NCBI RefSeq assembly: GCF_019399895.1
Contig: NC_091865.1
Span: 4,035,001-4,099,000 of the forward strand
From: Cardiocondyla obscurior
Taxonomy: Eukaryota; Arthropoda; Insecta; Hymenoptera; Formicidae
Reading direction: 5' to 3'
Length of the DNA: 64,000 nt
Part shown: piece by piece, positions 1 through 12,000 of the stretch
Layout: each line of letters begins with the position of its first letter
Numbering within the stretch: position 1 is the first letter of the stretch
Position numbers and translations under genes: made by a program
The notes under the pieces: model-generated
What the model saw: the letters and a program-made list of their open reading frames with translations, nothing else
Database searches by the model: none
What the model was told of the DNA's origin: nothing

Positions 1-942
1 TATAATAATGACACAGATAATGACACGTTAGATACAGGCATAATTTAAAATAAAAATACATGAAAGAAATATTATAAAATTAATGAAATTTTACATTTAA
101 TTCTTGTTCAATTCAGCCATCTGTATGTAGGAGAAGCTACACAGAAATAAAAAAACTCGTCGAACAAAAAGGAACATCGAACGAGCGGACAGACCAGAAT
201 GTGAAGGAAAAAGAAACACAATGTATGCTTCCGTACCACAGTTGGTTGCTCTACGGTTGCATTCCGTTTGCGATCTACTATTACATTTTCAAGTTCGAGA
301 CGAGATTGTCGTGGCAGATACGTTCCACCGTTGAAGCACGGAAAATCACGGGTGATACGATCGCAAAGGTCGGAAATAAGTATCAACGCGGAACTAACGT
401 CATACCGGCTGATACCAACGACATTACCGTTCGCGATGATCCGAGCAGGGTGCCTCAATTACTGTGTTCGGTCACCCGTTAGCAGGTATGCGAACAGATT
501 GCGTTACCGTAATTGATTAGGCAATGGCAATCGCCGGTAATTAGAACCTTGGTAACGCGCCACGTGCTACGCATCTCGATCTCAATGGTGTATTGCGGGT
601 GCACCGTTAGTCTCCCCCAAGTCTAACCAAAGAGTACATAATTAACCCTGATTACTCAAATCCAGATATTGTGATCTACTTCAACGTTAAATTGGAATCT
701 CTCTCCCACGAACGGCGGACATTAAACGCAATCTCGACTACTGATCACTATTGGAAAACGCTTCTTTATCTCGTCGGTTCTGCCTTCGGCCCGGTTACTG
801 TGTCAGTTTCGTGAATTCCAGGCTCGACACGACCTGTTATAATCCGCTCGCGTTATATTTGTCAAACGTATTTAAAACGTGCGATTCGTCGTTTCAGCGA
901 TATAAATTCCCCTGGCAGTTTTGGCGCGTTTTAACGTCGCGC

Positions 943-943
943 A

Positions 944-992
<49 letters not shown>
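943..992 (+). repeat. (CT)n microsatellite
   Basis: An almost pure CT run of about 50 bp is followed by a T-rich tail to about 1019. The minus strand supplies GAGAG elements of the type bound by GAGA factor. Confidence 0.95.
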
Positions 993-997
<5 letters not shown>

Positions 998-1263
998 TTT
1001 CTTTTTTTTCTCTTTGTCGGAGCTTTTCTCTCCGCCAAAAAATTTATGACAAACTTTGAGCGACAGTTTCTTCTTTGCGTCGTTTTTAATTTAATCGCAG
1101 ATCGTTTTACCACACGTTTATATAACCATCTGCTCGAAATGTTCTCCAAACACAATTCCGCTGACGAGTAATGCGCGCTAGAAAAACGATACGTCGATAA
1201 ATGTCGAATAAAAGTGTATCGGTTTCTATTTTTCCAAACTATTCTATTGAAACACTTGGTACG

Positions 1264-1288
1264 TTTTTTTTTTTTTTTTTTTTTTTTT
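1264..1288 (+). repeat. Poly(T) run, 25 nt
   Basis: Twenty-five consecutive T bases. No transposon-like 3' end is visible beside it. Confidence 0.95.
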
Positions 1289-1826
1289 ATTTCTTCGGTA
1301 CAGACTGGAGAGGAATGGAGATTCAGCGTAATTTTGAAAATAATTCTATCGAATATCACGCCAGTATCTTGGCCATTCGATAACCCGAAAAACATATATC
1401 AAATGGCACGCATATACGACGCGAAAGTCTTTCTTGCACAAGATGATCAGGGATATAATTTATGATCGATCACGATGAAGACAGAGTTGCACACAATGTA
1501 TCCGCCGTATGAATAAGAGGACAATTAATAACTCGCCAGCGAGTAAACGAACGATCATCAAGCGTAATTAATATCCGGTGCGGAGGAGTTTGATCGTTTC
1601 CTTCAAACGCGACTGTAATATTAACGACGTCGGGAAAGTAAAAGCGGTAATATCGTGCGCTATCTTCGCGCGTTATTAGCGTCAAGCGTTCCACATCGAC
1701 AGAGGATCAATTTAATACGCACGATTAACGTCTAGCAGTCTGCGAAGTGTCTCGATACTTTTTTAGTCTGCCATAATGAAGAGTCGTCCGATATTAAAGT
1801 GCAAGATAAGGGAGGAGAGAACTGAA

Positions 1827-1848
1827 GGGTAGAGGGAGGGAGGGGGGG
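1827..1848 (+). other. G-quadruplex motif
   Basis: The plus strand has four G-tracts: GGG, four bases, GGG, A, GGG, A, then GGGGGGG. This satisfies the G3-N1-7 rule with very short loops, which favour a stable quadruplex. Confidence 0.6.
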
Positions 1849-2960
1849 TTGCCATTATGTCGTGTTATATTAATGTAACGACGTTATGAAGTAATATCGT
1901 TGCTCGACATATAATTGGTAAGGCGAAACGTTTTACACTGATTATCCGCTATTCCCCGCCCTGCGATTTATTTTTAATTATTTCCTGCCATCTGCAGGAT
2001 CATCGACCTGTCGCTGGTTAACCGGAGTCAATTGCGCAGCGCGTCCGATGTATACATATACAGCATCACGGCACGCACAATTCAAAATTTATAACAATTT
2101 GAATTATGTACGGCCGTGTGTTGTCGAGTTGAACTAACAACTAACAACATCGATAGCAGGCACAATCAATATTTCATTAATTAAATTGCGTAATATAATT
2201 CCTAATAATATTGGAGTTGTTTGTCATCTGTCTCAACGCATTTTAGCGTTTATTAATATTTAAAATCGAGTTGATGATATTTGACTAATGTCTACTATTA
2301 AAGCTGTCATTACTCGCTTCCGGTTTAAAGCAGGAAAAATTTAAATGATTTTGCGTTCTCTCACGGTACCAGAAGATTTTAATAAGAACGCTGAGTAAAG
2401 AAAGAATGGATGTATAAGAGATTTTAGTATTTGAGGATTTTATATTAAAGTTTTAACGTACGCTCTTTTCCAAAGCGGAAAAAAAAAACCGGACACTTTA
2501 TCTTATTGGGCACAAGTCACGTCATGTAGCAGCAACCTCTCAAGCGCTATAATTAATTTTTTTTACTGCTGCGAACCGCGCAAACTTTTTATCATGTTAT
2601 TTAGTATTTTAGAAAGTTATTGTTCAATATTGTTCTATTGCATGTAATTGCATATATGTTTTTATCGTTATAATCACAAGGATGAAGAAGCGCGCAACAA
2701 AAGACTCCTGCGCCACGAAAATAGATATAAAGTATACTGCTAAGTGAAACGCGATATGTAACAATTTTCGTAGCGTGGGCCACGATGAAGACTCCATTTC
2801 CGTGTCCTTCGTGGATCGCTTTTATCTTCGTTCGGACGCGATCCCTTTGAATGGAACGTAATTTAAGGAACGCCCCACTCTGTTATCCCAACATCAAATT
2901 TGAATCGAGCGGTCTCATCCGCGGATGTAGCTCCGTGAATTGCCGTGGGATCGTCTCTCA

Positions 2961-3570
2961 CCGAATTTAAATTCCGAATTCAAATTGCGTCAAACAAAGC
3001 GGCGGGGCGTGCGTAAGAACACAACCCGTCGTCGTGGATACCGGAAATTGCAACGTTCAGCGTGCGCACCCACTCGCGCGCTCCTCTCCGGTGTATACAT
3101 TATTTAGCCGCGCTGGAAACCGCGGGCTGAAATATCGCGATTCTCCTACCTCTCCCCCTTCAACCCTCCCCCGCTCGTCCCGACCTCGATCGATGTCTAT
3201 GAAGCGAGCCCACGCGAACATAATTTGCGAAAGCTCGGTTTTCATTCCGGAGCCGCGAGACACGGCGGGATTCGTGCGAGCACGCGGGATACACGAGATA
3301 GAACGCTGTAACGGCGCTACGAGAGGAACGCATGCATCTTCCGGCTCAAATGGACCCATTGTTCTAGGCGATGGTTCCGACGACCACCTTCGCCGAAACA
3401 AAACGATCGAGACACACGGGATCTATGATGTTGGGCCGCGATCGGGGTCGATCGTGTAAGGCCATCTTGACCTCCCCGACCCAGTCCAGCGAGCGTGGCG
3501 TGGCGTGTCAAAGTCTTTTTCCTCCCGGTGGCCGAGGTAGATACGGCGACGCCGGATATTTCTAAAACCT
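2961..3570. other. CpG-rich block
   Basis: Dense CG dinucleotides keep frames open on both strands at once (141 codons plus, 114 and 89 minus). Simultaneous opening on both strands points to stop-codon depletion by composition, not to genes. It may be a regulatory island. Confidence 0.5.
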
Positions 3571-4128
3571 TGAACGACCGCGACATTCAACGGCGAAATA
3601 TAATTGCCTGGCGCATTTACGGCGCCCTCGTAATTATAAGGTACAGGAATTGCAATTAGTTCTTTATCACGGTGTCCGCCGTGCGCTCTATACAGCCCAA
3701 TTACGTTTGACTGTCGTAACTGCTGTTGATTATAGCGCGAACAATTATGACGCGTGGTAGCGATGGTAGTAAGATTAATGTGATAACGGCGCGTACTTCA
3801 TATTTATGACTTTTTCTGATTTATGCGTTGTTTAGTTAGCACAAATTATTTTACTGCGCGATTTATTGTGATTTATGGAATACAGACCGCTAAATTGATA
3901 TTCTTTTCAAGACGCGCAAACGTACCTGTTAAGCGATTATGATGAATTTTGAGCAAAATAATTATTAATCGCGCGGCTGTTAATCAGAGGTGGCAATTAC
4001 GTTGAACGGCTTTACGTTCCCGTTCGTTTAGCGCTGGCGTTTATCATTAGCCGGTTTAATACGCCGAAAATTCTAGGAACCTGAACGAATTACGAACGAC
4101 TTACTGCGAGAAAATAAACAGTTGACGA

Positions 4129-4161
4129 GAGAGAAAGAGAGAAAAAAAAAGAAAAAAAAAA
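4129..4161 (+). repeat. A/GA-rich low-complexity tract
   Basis: GAGAGAAAGAGAG passes into two runs of nine or more A bases separated by single G bases. Confidence 0.85.
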
Positions 4162-4237
4162 CTTTGACTCGACTCAGCGATCGTAACTTATTCCCTGATT
4201 TGAAATTCAGCGCCATATCTACCATTTATGTCCACGG

Positions 4238-4293
4238 CACGTGTGTGGCTGCTATCGATGGTGATTCGCACGTGTATATAATGTACACACGTG
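4238..4293. promoter_or_regulatory. Cluster of three CACGTG E-boxes
   Basis: Canonical CACGTG hexamers lie at 4238-4243, 4269-4274 and 4288-4293. The last two are embedded in a loosely symmetric TGTATATAATGTACA-type stretch. CACGTG is bound by bHLH and bHLH-PAS factors such as Clock/Cycle and Myc/Max. About 15 copies are expected in 64 kb by chance, so three within 56 bp is a local excess. Function is inference. Confidence 0.35.
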
Positions 4294-5287
4294 TACAGAC
4301 AACGCGATTGCACGTATAAGAATGCCTCTGCCGCTTTCTGCAAGAGATAAAAAATATTTTTTTTTAGAGAACACGTCGGATTGTCAAGTATCCCGCAGTT
4401 TCACCTTTTATTTTCACATATTTTCTTGTTACTTCTCTTTTTATACTGGTCGCATTTTTTTCTTGAATAATCGGATGACCGCTTTTTATTCTTTATTTAT
4501 GACTTTTTCTTGCTGAAAGATCTTCGTTTATTCGCGAAGTAGCAAAATTTTTACACAGTTGCTGCTGCAGGTTGCTTTCTCCTTTTTTCAGTAAATTATT
4601 AAACTATTTAATCGTATAAAGTAAATTATTACGATAATGTAAATGCAAATTAACGTCGAGTATGAAAATTAAGTAAAGATTTTCTAAGAAATTGCGATAT
4701 ACGATGCATATACAATTAAAACAAAAAAACTTGATAAATTCTTTTTATATATGCAATTGTTTCGGCGTTACAGTTGAATACCTAGTAGCAACGCTACATT
4801 TATAAAATATTTCCAGTAGAAAAATCATTTATCGTAGACCTTTATAACAGTTGCAGCAAAAAAAGAAAAAAAAATTACAGCAGTTGTAATTGGTTTTCCA
4901 TTAGAAGTGGGATATGTGTAAGTGAGATCGATGTCACGATTCGTATCAAGTACCGAAATATCGAAAACGATTCGAGCGTTCATGGAGTGGATGGATCGCT
5001 GGTACGTTTTGTATCGGCACACTTGAAATTTCGTTCCACAACAATGTTGTGCACCATTATTACTTCGCGCTGGCATACCGGCACAAGACGGAAAGATTAT
5101 TTGCAAGCGCGGGAGACAAAGGAGTCGCCTGTGCGAAACGAATCGAGATACCTCTTTCTGCCTCCCTCTTCCATAATTTTTTTTCTTTTTTTAAAGTTTT
5201 TTTTTCTACGTTTTTCTTCCAACCCCGAGGCGGGCCAATCGCTGCAATCGGCGAGCTTTGTCCGCGTGCCGATCCGTATATATCGCA

Positions 5288-5301
5288 TACGTACGTACGT
5301 A
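5288..5301. repeat. Short (ACGT)n palindromic repeat
   Basis: TACGTACGTACGTA is a self-complementary tetranucleotide repeat. Confidence 0.8.
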
Positions 5302-6437
5302 TAAGGAACAAAAAAAACTCGAGAATTGGTAGGGGGATCAATGCGTAATGGAAGACCCTCTCTCCCTCCGGCGAGGTTCTCGCGGCAGTCACGGCGAGTC
5401 ACGATGAATGGCCGGTATTACTTTATCGGCGACCAGGTTAAATCGAAAATTGAAAAACGGACGGGCCGCGATGAAAGAAAGTAGGTCGTGCTCCGGGTGT
5501 TATCGACGTCGTTCTTTCCCTTTTGTACTTCTCGCTATCTCGCGTCTTGCCTAGCGCGGACCTTTCTCTTCCTTTTCAGCGACTAATACGGGTAATCCTT
5601 AAGCTACTTTCCAGTAACGAGACCAATATGTTAATTTTACAAAGAAAGTAATTTTAATAATTCTGATAGTTTAATAAAATGTACGTTTTATATTTAATGT
5701 AATATTTATAAGCTTATCTCTGTTTTACGAATGGTCTCAAATGTATCTTTAAAATGAGATACCATAAATTTATTTGAAAATGTATATCCGCAGTTATTGA
5801 GACGTTTCATAAAACATGTATTCCTTTTTTCGAGACGTATTTTATTATTTTCATTGATACGATATTAAGTATGTTAATAATAAATTTATCTAGTTAATTT
5901 CTTGCATTTATCTGAATAACTGAGCTGTGATACTGCCAGGTACTTTCAATAACTTTATGTGCAATTAATTATAAGTGCACAGCAATTATCTATAATTTGC
6001 AACAGGATTTTAGTAAGTGTACGAACGTAGGAATTCATTGCTCTTCGGACAGGTGTGTATGCACGTGCGTTACGCAACTTACTCCAGACTGATCGAGCCA
6101 GTTTTTCCGCGACACGCGCGGCAGGTATTCGCGGTCCACCGCGGGTTATAACTTAAACAGGTGTGTCAATAAGTTAATCTGTCAACCGATTAATTTTCTC
6201 GCGGATAGCACCGACGTAGAAATTAATCAAAGACGAAAGTAAAGCGCGTTCCAATGCGGAAAACCTTATGATTATCTCTCTTCTGCGTTTGTTTCTCGGC
6301 GCATTTTTATACCGAGAAAACTTGATACAAGTTTTTGTAAGAAATTCACGCTAATGTCTCGTACATGATTACAATACCTTCGATTGGATACGATTTAGGT
6401 GATCGCGAGAAAACGAGGAAAAGACACCCCCCCTTCC

Positions 6438-6456
6438 AAAAAAAAAAAAAAAAAAA
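6438..6456 (+). repeat. Poly(A) run, 19 nt
   Basis: Nineteen A bases after a short C-rich stretch (ACCCCCCCTTCC). No target-site duplication is evident. Confidence 0.95.
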
Positions 6457-6821
6457 GGCAAATGGAGCGGCACGCGAAATTTTCTTTCTGTCGTTCGTTC
6501 GACAGTCTCCCGGAGGACTTCAAGAGGGACGGAAAGAAGTCCCCGCCATCATCATTAGTCCCGCTCTACCGGTAATCGCGATCGTTCTTACGAACGCACA
6601 AATTGCCTTTCAAATTGCTCCCCCTTGAGAAAACAAGGCCCGGTGCCAGAGATGCCCTCTTTTTAACACTGACGAAAAGACGGAGAAGACGGTGCATCGA
6701 GCGTGAACGATAAAACAAGATAGGACCAGCGAGATAAAGAGAAGGAGAGGAAAGGTTTCGTCCTCCTGCGGTTCGGCATCCCTTCGTGGAAACGCGGTAA
6801 TAGTAGGTCCTCCTCGATCGC

Positions 6822-6837
6822 TTTTTTTTTTTTTTTT
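6822..6837 (+). repeat. Poly(T) run, 16 nt
   Basis: Sixteen consecutive T bases. The poly(A) run at 6438 lies 366 bp upstream in opposite polarity. Confidence 0.95.
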
Positions 6838-7650
6838 CCTCTTCGTTCCCTTTCGATAATGCCGTATCCGCTACTCACGAGGGGGTGGGATCTTTCAATT
6901 TTGTACACGAGGAAAAGTTGTTTCCACGTCACACGATTATATCCGCTGTTTACACGGGGTAACATAAGACGAAATCAAATAAAGACCGCCCGTCGATTGG
7001 TTTCTTAAAGACAATCGTATGGCGCCGTCTTGGCGAATCGCGTAAACGAAAGTAAATTGATTCGTGACTTCTCTCTCCGTAGCGATTACATTTAATGCTT
7101 CGTTCAAGGTTAGCACATTTATCTACATTCGCAAGTTAAAGCAGTAATTTGTATTCCAGTCCATTGTTTATTTATTTAGTTATTTAGTATATCTTTAATA
7201 TAGATTTAAAACATTTGTTACATATACATATATGTATAAAGATATATCAAATGAATTGTATATCGAATGTCGCTAAGTGATGCAGCGGTATCATAAGGAT
7301 CACCCGTATGTCATTAATAATCGTTACCAACTATCTGGACTCAGCGAGACAGCTGCATGATATATCACAATCTAAAACTGCCTCTGAGAGAGGCAACAAA
7401 GAGCGAATTCAAATTCATAAACCTCTTGCCGAGTAAATCGATGTTCTTGTCAATACGTCCGGCCTGCATAGCCGTAATGTAGATTTTTTCGTTCGCCGGT
7501 ATCTAATGACCGTGATCTTTTTTCGGGATAACCGTCCCCTGATTCACGATCTACAGCGAAGCCTAACTAGCCAATTAAACGAGACGCGACTATCGTCACA
7601 AGATGAAGGTAACTACCCACGGCATCGCGCAATTACGGAGAAACAGCATG

Positions 7651-8232
7651 GCGCTAAAAGATTCATAGCTGCTACTGCGGTTCCTTGGCGTTCGCCTTCC
7701 TTTTAGCTGGCCAGAAATAATTTCGTTCTGCGGATGCCTGACACAATATCGGTTGTCAAATGTATGTCGTGTGAATTTTAAAATAACCCACAATGTACCA
7801 CAAATTTTATTTTAAAATCTAGATTTGAAAAAATGCTTCAGATAAAAAAAAAAAAAATGATCTGTCAAATCTTGGATATCTGTGACATTTCTAAAAATAT
7901 ATTATTTAATTAAATATTACAAATCTATGTGTTGAAAGGAAATTCTATTACATCTTATCGAATTAAAATGTCTGTTATTAATATCAACATCAAAACGTTA
8001 CATCGCGTTTTTAAATACACTTGTGTGAAAATTTGTTTATCGAGTTTCACATAAGCTAAATTAAATTGTAATTTACAAGATCTTATTTTTTTTTTCTATG
8101 TCCCAATAAACAGTATCGTTGAAAAATACTAATAAGTCAGAAACGTGCAATTTCAATTGCTACAAGGCGAAACTAACTACGCACTCGACGCACGCAGTTT
8201 CCAGATAAATTTCACAGCGCTAAAAGATTCAT
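7651..8232 (+). repeat. Dispersed direct repeat of 16 bp
   Basis: GCGCTAAAAGATTCAT occurs at 7651-7666 and again at 8217-8232, 566 bp apart. Both copies are followed at roughly similar spacing by an AATAATTTC-type match. One shared 16-mer in 64 kb is near chance expectation, so a decayed duplication is possible but unproven. Confidence 0.25.
7844..7857 (+). repeat. Poly(A) run, 14 nt
   Basis: Fourteen consecutive A bases at the edge of an AT-rich stretch (7780-8120). Confidence 0.9.
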
Positions 8233-9760
8233 GCTCGTGCTTCCAGTCGGGAATTCTTTTTTCTTGGACGCTCGAGAATAATTTCACTTTCCACGTTCGA
8301 AGCTCACGTAACCTTCACGTAAAGTATATTCGATCCATTAGATTTATATCCATGAATATTTTTTTTTCTTCTTTTTCTTTTAATAACCACGTGGAAAGAG
8401 CAGATGAAAGGGAGGGACTCAGTCCATTAGATCGCTATAAGAAGATGCTACCTACGCACATCATTCGATCGGGTAGCCTGGAGGACTGACAAGTCCTTCT
8501 TCAATAACGTTGATATCACTTTCGACGTGGCAAGCTTGGCGCAGCATCTTTGGACATTTAGAGCGAATGAATCTCGGTGATAAAATAAGTTGGTTGAGCA
8601 CAGATATAATTTGTACGAGTTGACAGGCACGTCTTGTAATCACGGAAACCCGTACTTTCCGAGATGCCCAAGCAGCGCGCTGCGGTAAATTCTTATCGCG
8701 GCGATGAATGTTAGCGGCGAATACCTTAGTGGCACAATGTTTCAGAATAAGCTGTATGTTTTAGGAAGAACAGCACTCCGTTTTACGAGCGATATCGCTA
8801 AGAGTAATGCTTCACCGGTGAAATTACGTTGGACAGTAGATAAAGTAAACTCCAGCAGACAGGCTGGAAAGAGCGAAATTTGCTTCGTTATTAGATATGG
8901 CCATTACTTGCAATATCCGCTCAACGCGTTATTTATCGTATCCCAAGATAGATCGATTGTAATTTACCCGATACTTGTTAGGAGCAATATTGTGATTACA
9001 TGGCGTTAGCTGAGTATAGTAAACTCGCAAGATATTTAGTGCTAGCGAGCGTGCACAATCATAGCCAAATATCAAATTGAAATACTTAATAACGTGAAAC
9101 TTAAATAAGACGTTACGTTTACCGTTGAAGTTATTTCTATTGCATATCGTCGTGAATTTGAAATAATCATATACTTTCGAATAGTTTCACGTAATATTTA
9201 ACATTAGCAATTTTCCAATGCATAGCATATGAAGTAGAGTAATGCAGTAACTTTATGCGTGCGCACGGAAATATCTCGTACTCTCGTAGATGTCGAAAAT
9301 TTACGTTTACGTGTTCTTTGAAATATTCAGGGTGTCACGAATGATCAACCCAGGTTTCTTCAAAGCATTGGTTAACGGTATGAGTCACAGTTATTTTTGC
9401 AAATTGGCAAATAAATGTCCGTGGAATTTTCACGTGTGAAAGATTACAGGGACCAGCGGGAATTCGCGAAAGATATTTCTCCGTTCTGAGAGACAGGCCA
9501 CTACCGTGCAGCTGTCAAAGCTGGCGCGTGTACGTTTCATTTTTTTCAAGCCACGTGTGTACGTCGAATATACGGAAGATCATTTAGGATTTTAATTAAA
9601 CAGATTAAGCGTGTCGTAATGGCCCTTAAATTTCTGTGAATACAAGTAAACGGGGACGCGTTATGCCGCGGAACCTTTACAAGACACTAATTGTATTTAC
9701 GATCGCTTTAAGTCCAGCCTCTTTGACGTTCGCTCGTAAAGCAAAGACTAAACTTGGAAT

Positions 9761-10220
9761 TATGGCGCTTCTCCGGTTTCGTTCCGCATTTTTTCCGCGC
9801 ATTAAGCACCCATGAAATTTAATTATTTTTTATGCCGCCGCGGATTTGAATAATGCCGCGGGATCGGAGCCGGCGCGGATTTGTCTCCTCCCGCGGAGAT
9901 TACCGCGACCGGTGATTAATTTATCCAGGTAATTAAGAATTCGCGCGACGCTTCGCGATCGCGCGGAATGAATATCGTCCCAAAATTTATTCAAGATTCT
10001 TCAGTACGGTCGTCAGCGACCTTACGTCTGCGACCTTTGTCAAAATTTTACGATCCCGCCACCCGACGAGTTTCACATTCACCGTCGTAAAATGGCTTAA
10101 ACCTTTATCCCTCTAATCTTGTTCGTTATACCCACTCGCTAATACGACCGCGTCTTTTCCTCGTACCTCTTTCGCCCCGCAGCATTTTCCACCACGTTAT
10201 CATATAATGTAATCTTAGGT
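9761..10220. other. CpG-rich block
   Basis: Rich in GCGCGG, CCGCGG and TCGCGA words between AT-rich TTAATT spacers, a pattern typical of conserved non-coding islands in ant-like genomes (inference). No ORF of interest. Confidence 0.45.
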
Positions 10221-12000
10221 CCAGCAATTCATAGATTCCACGCTCGATAGAGGCTCGAAAGTTTCGCCGAGGCTTTTACAGGAGATCATATGTTTCGTTT
10301 TGTAGCACGCTCCTTATCCACGAAGATAATCACGCTCGATACACTTTAGCAACCTGAACAGGTTTTCGAGCTTACGCGACGTAGGAAGATGATAATGATT
10401 TATGCGCAAAATTTGTAATGATATAATTAAGTTTATGCGCGTTGCGACATATGCCAAAGTTATTGCAGATTTCTTGAAAGATACATACATTATGGCTTCT
10501 TTTTTACTTTTTTTTTAATACTGCGTCTCTTTAGGCCTTCATAATTCGTTCATATTTTATTCGGTAATTAAACGATGATAATAAATACATGTCGGAGATG
10601 TTGATCTTCTGTTTAATTAAACTGCAATTAAAAATAAGTGGATACGTAACTTTCCGAATAATAATAATAATAATGTGGCGTGTAATCGCGAAAATTTTTA
10701 GTCTTTCGTATAATAATAAATCGCGTGTTCAGAATTCAAATAAATTATCTTCGATGATGATAACCATAATTCAACCCAATGGCCTGGTTCGGCAGTAACA
10801 CCATGCATCATTGTCGCATAGCGCGCCACATATGGGACGCACATCGACGTTACCACGTAGATGCTATTCAGAAGTTGATCGGAATACGAGCGCGAACGGA
10901 ATTTTCGAGTGGAACGCAGCTGGGCATTCCAGAAGGTCGATGACGGCACCGGAAACGGTTCTTCTATCGAGCGCCCCGAATCAGAGTAGCTTTACTAATT
11001 ACGCTAAATGGAACTAGAGCACTCTGAGCGTGTCTCATCGGTAGAATGTATTTACGAGATCGTACAGGTGCGAACATATTGGCGAGACATACAAACCTGT
11101 ATGTGCGGTGATCCCATGCGACCACATGCGTCAGTATCCAAAGGCAAACGAGGTGCCGAGTAGTTAGGTCAGCGTTGTGTATGATCAAACGGACTATGCA
11201 TGGGAATTTACATTAACGCTGTCTCCTTCATGAGTATCGATTGGTTGCGCAATAGAGAAGCCAGGCATAGGAATTCACTCCTATCGGGTTTAAACGTTCC
11301 ATTTTCGAAGGTCGCTTGTTAAACCGCCTCTCTGCGGCGATGTCGAAACTGATTAGCGTTCTTGTCTAAGCGGCGACGCGTGGTGATAATTTAAGTAAAT
11401 TGCTAGTATGCGCTAGAAGAGATATTTCAAGTATCTTAACAGCATGCGAAAAGAACTTGTTAATATTTCGCAAGTTGGTTTACGCTTTCTGCTAGATAAT
11501 CGGCGGGCTCGGCTTACCCGCTAATCGTGAATATTGATCGGTATCTTACTCTCTATATGAACGGTAATTGACACATTAGTGACCCTGGCGTGTACGCCCT
11601 GAAGACAACCTGCTGACAAGGAACGAGAAAATTGCAAAGTTTTGTGAGACATCAGTAGTGTACACGTCGTGTAAATCTGGTCGTCTGCGGGAGGTGGACA
11701 ACGGCCGTCCACGGTCAGGTCCCCGGGGGCTTTTCATGAACGGGGAGACCGGTCCATGCAAAACTTTTCAATGGACCTCCATCACAATGGGATGGCGGTT
11801 TACATTTATTAGACCCGCGGCGAAATGCTTAGTTTGCATTTGAAACCTGCCGTCCACCCTCATTCACAGTCCGCTCTCGCGGAAAAGCGCCGGTACCCAA
11901 TACCTATCTTTGTACCGAGGGTTGCCGCGACTATGTTCGTGGAATAAAGTTTGTTTCCCTTGTTAAATGGATCATTCTCGGCTTGAATGATTATCGCAAC
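10221..12000. other. Non-coding, mixed composition
   Basis: Only ORFs under 85 codons, several overlapping on opposite strands. A small inverted repeat, AACCTGAACAGGTT, begins near 10352. Confidence 0.5.

Larger units (their letters stand above)
1..2960. other. Non-coding, mixed composition
   Basis: Apart from the CT repeat, the T-run and the quadruplex motif, I see only short ORFs without protein character. 2160-2480 is strongly AT-rich. Confidence 0.6.
3571..9760. other. Non-coding, alternating AT-rich and mixed DNA
   Basis: It holds the E-box cluster, several homopolymer runs and AT-rich stretches (5620-6000, 7140-7260, 7780-8120). A strong acceptor-like sequence, CTCCTTTTTTCAG, ends at 4591 without a following donor; I see no exon there. 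Confidence 0.55.

Noticed and set aside
3034..3459. 141-codon plus-strand ORF
   Set aside because: Overlaps a 114-codon minus-strand ORF in a CpG-rich block; composition explains both.
4575..4596. Strong acceptor-like sequence CTCCTTTTTTCAG followed by TAAATT
   Set aside because: No donor adjoins it and no open frame follows, so it is neither a ratchet point nor an exon start that I can support.
5920..5950. CTGCCAGGTACTTT as a possible second ratchet point
   Set aside because: No pyrimidine tract precedes the AG and the donor half is weak.
8704..9009. 101-codon plus-strand ORF
   Set aside because: Balanced composition but no recognisable family and no transcriptional or splice context.
9915..9940. 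TTATCCAGGTAATTAAG as a possible ratchet point
   Set aside because: Lacks a pyrimidine tract and branch point; GTAATT is a weaker donor.
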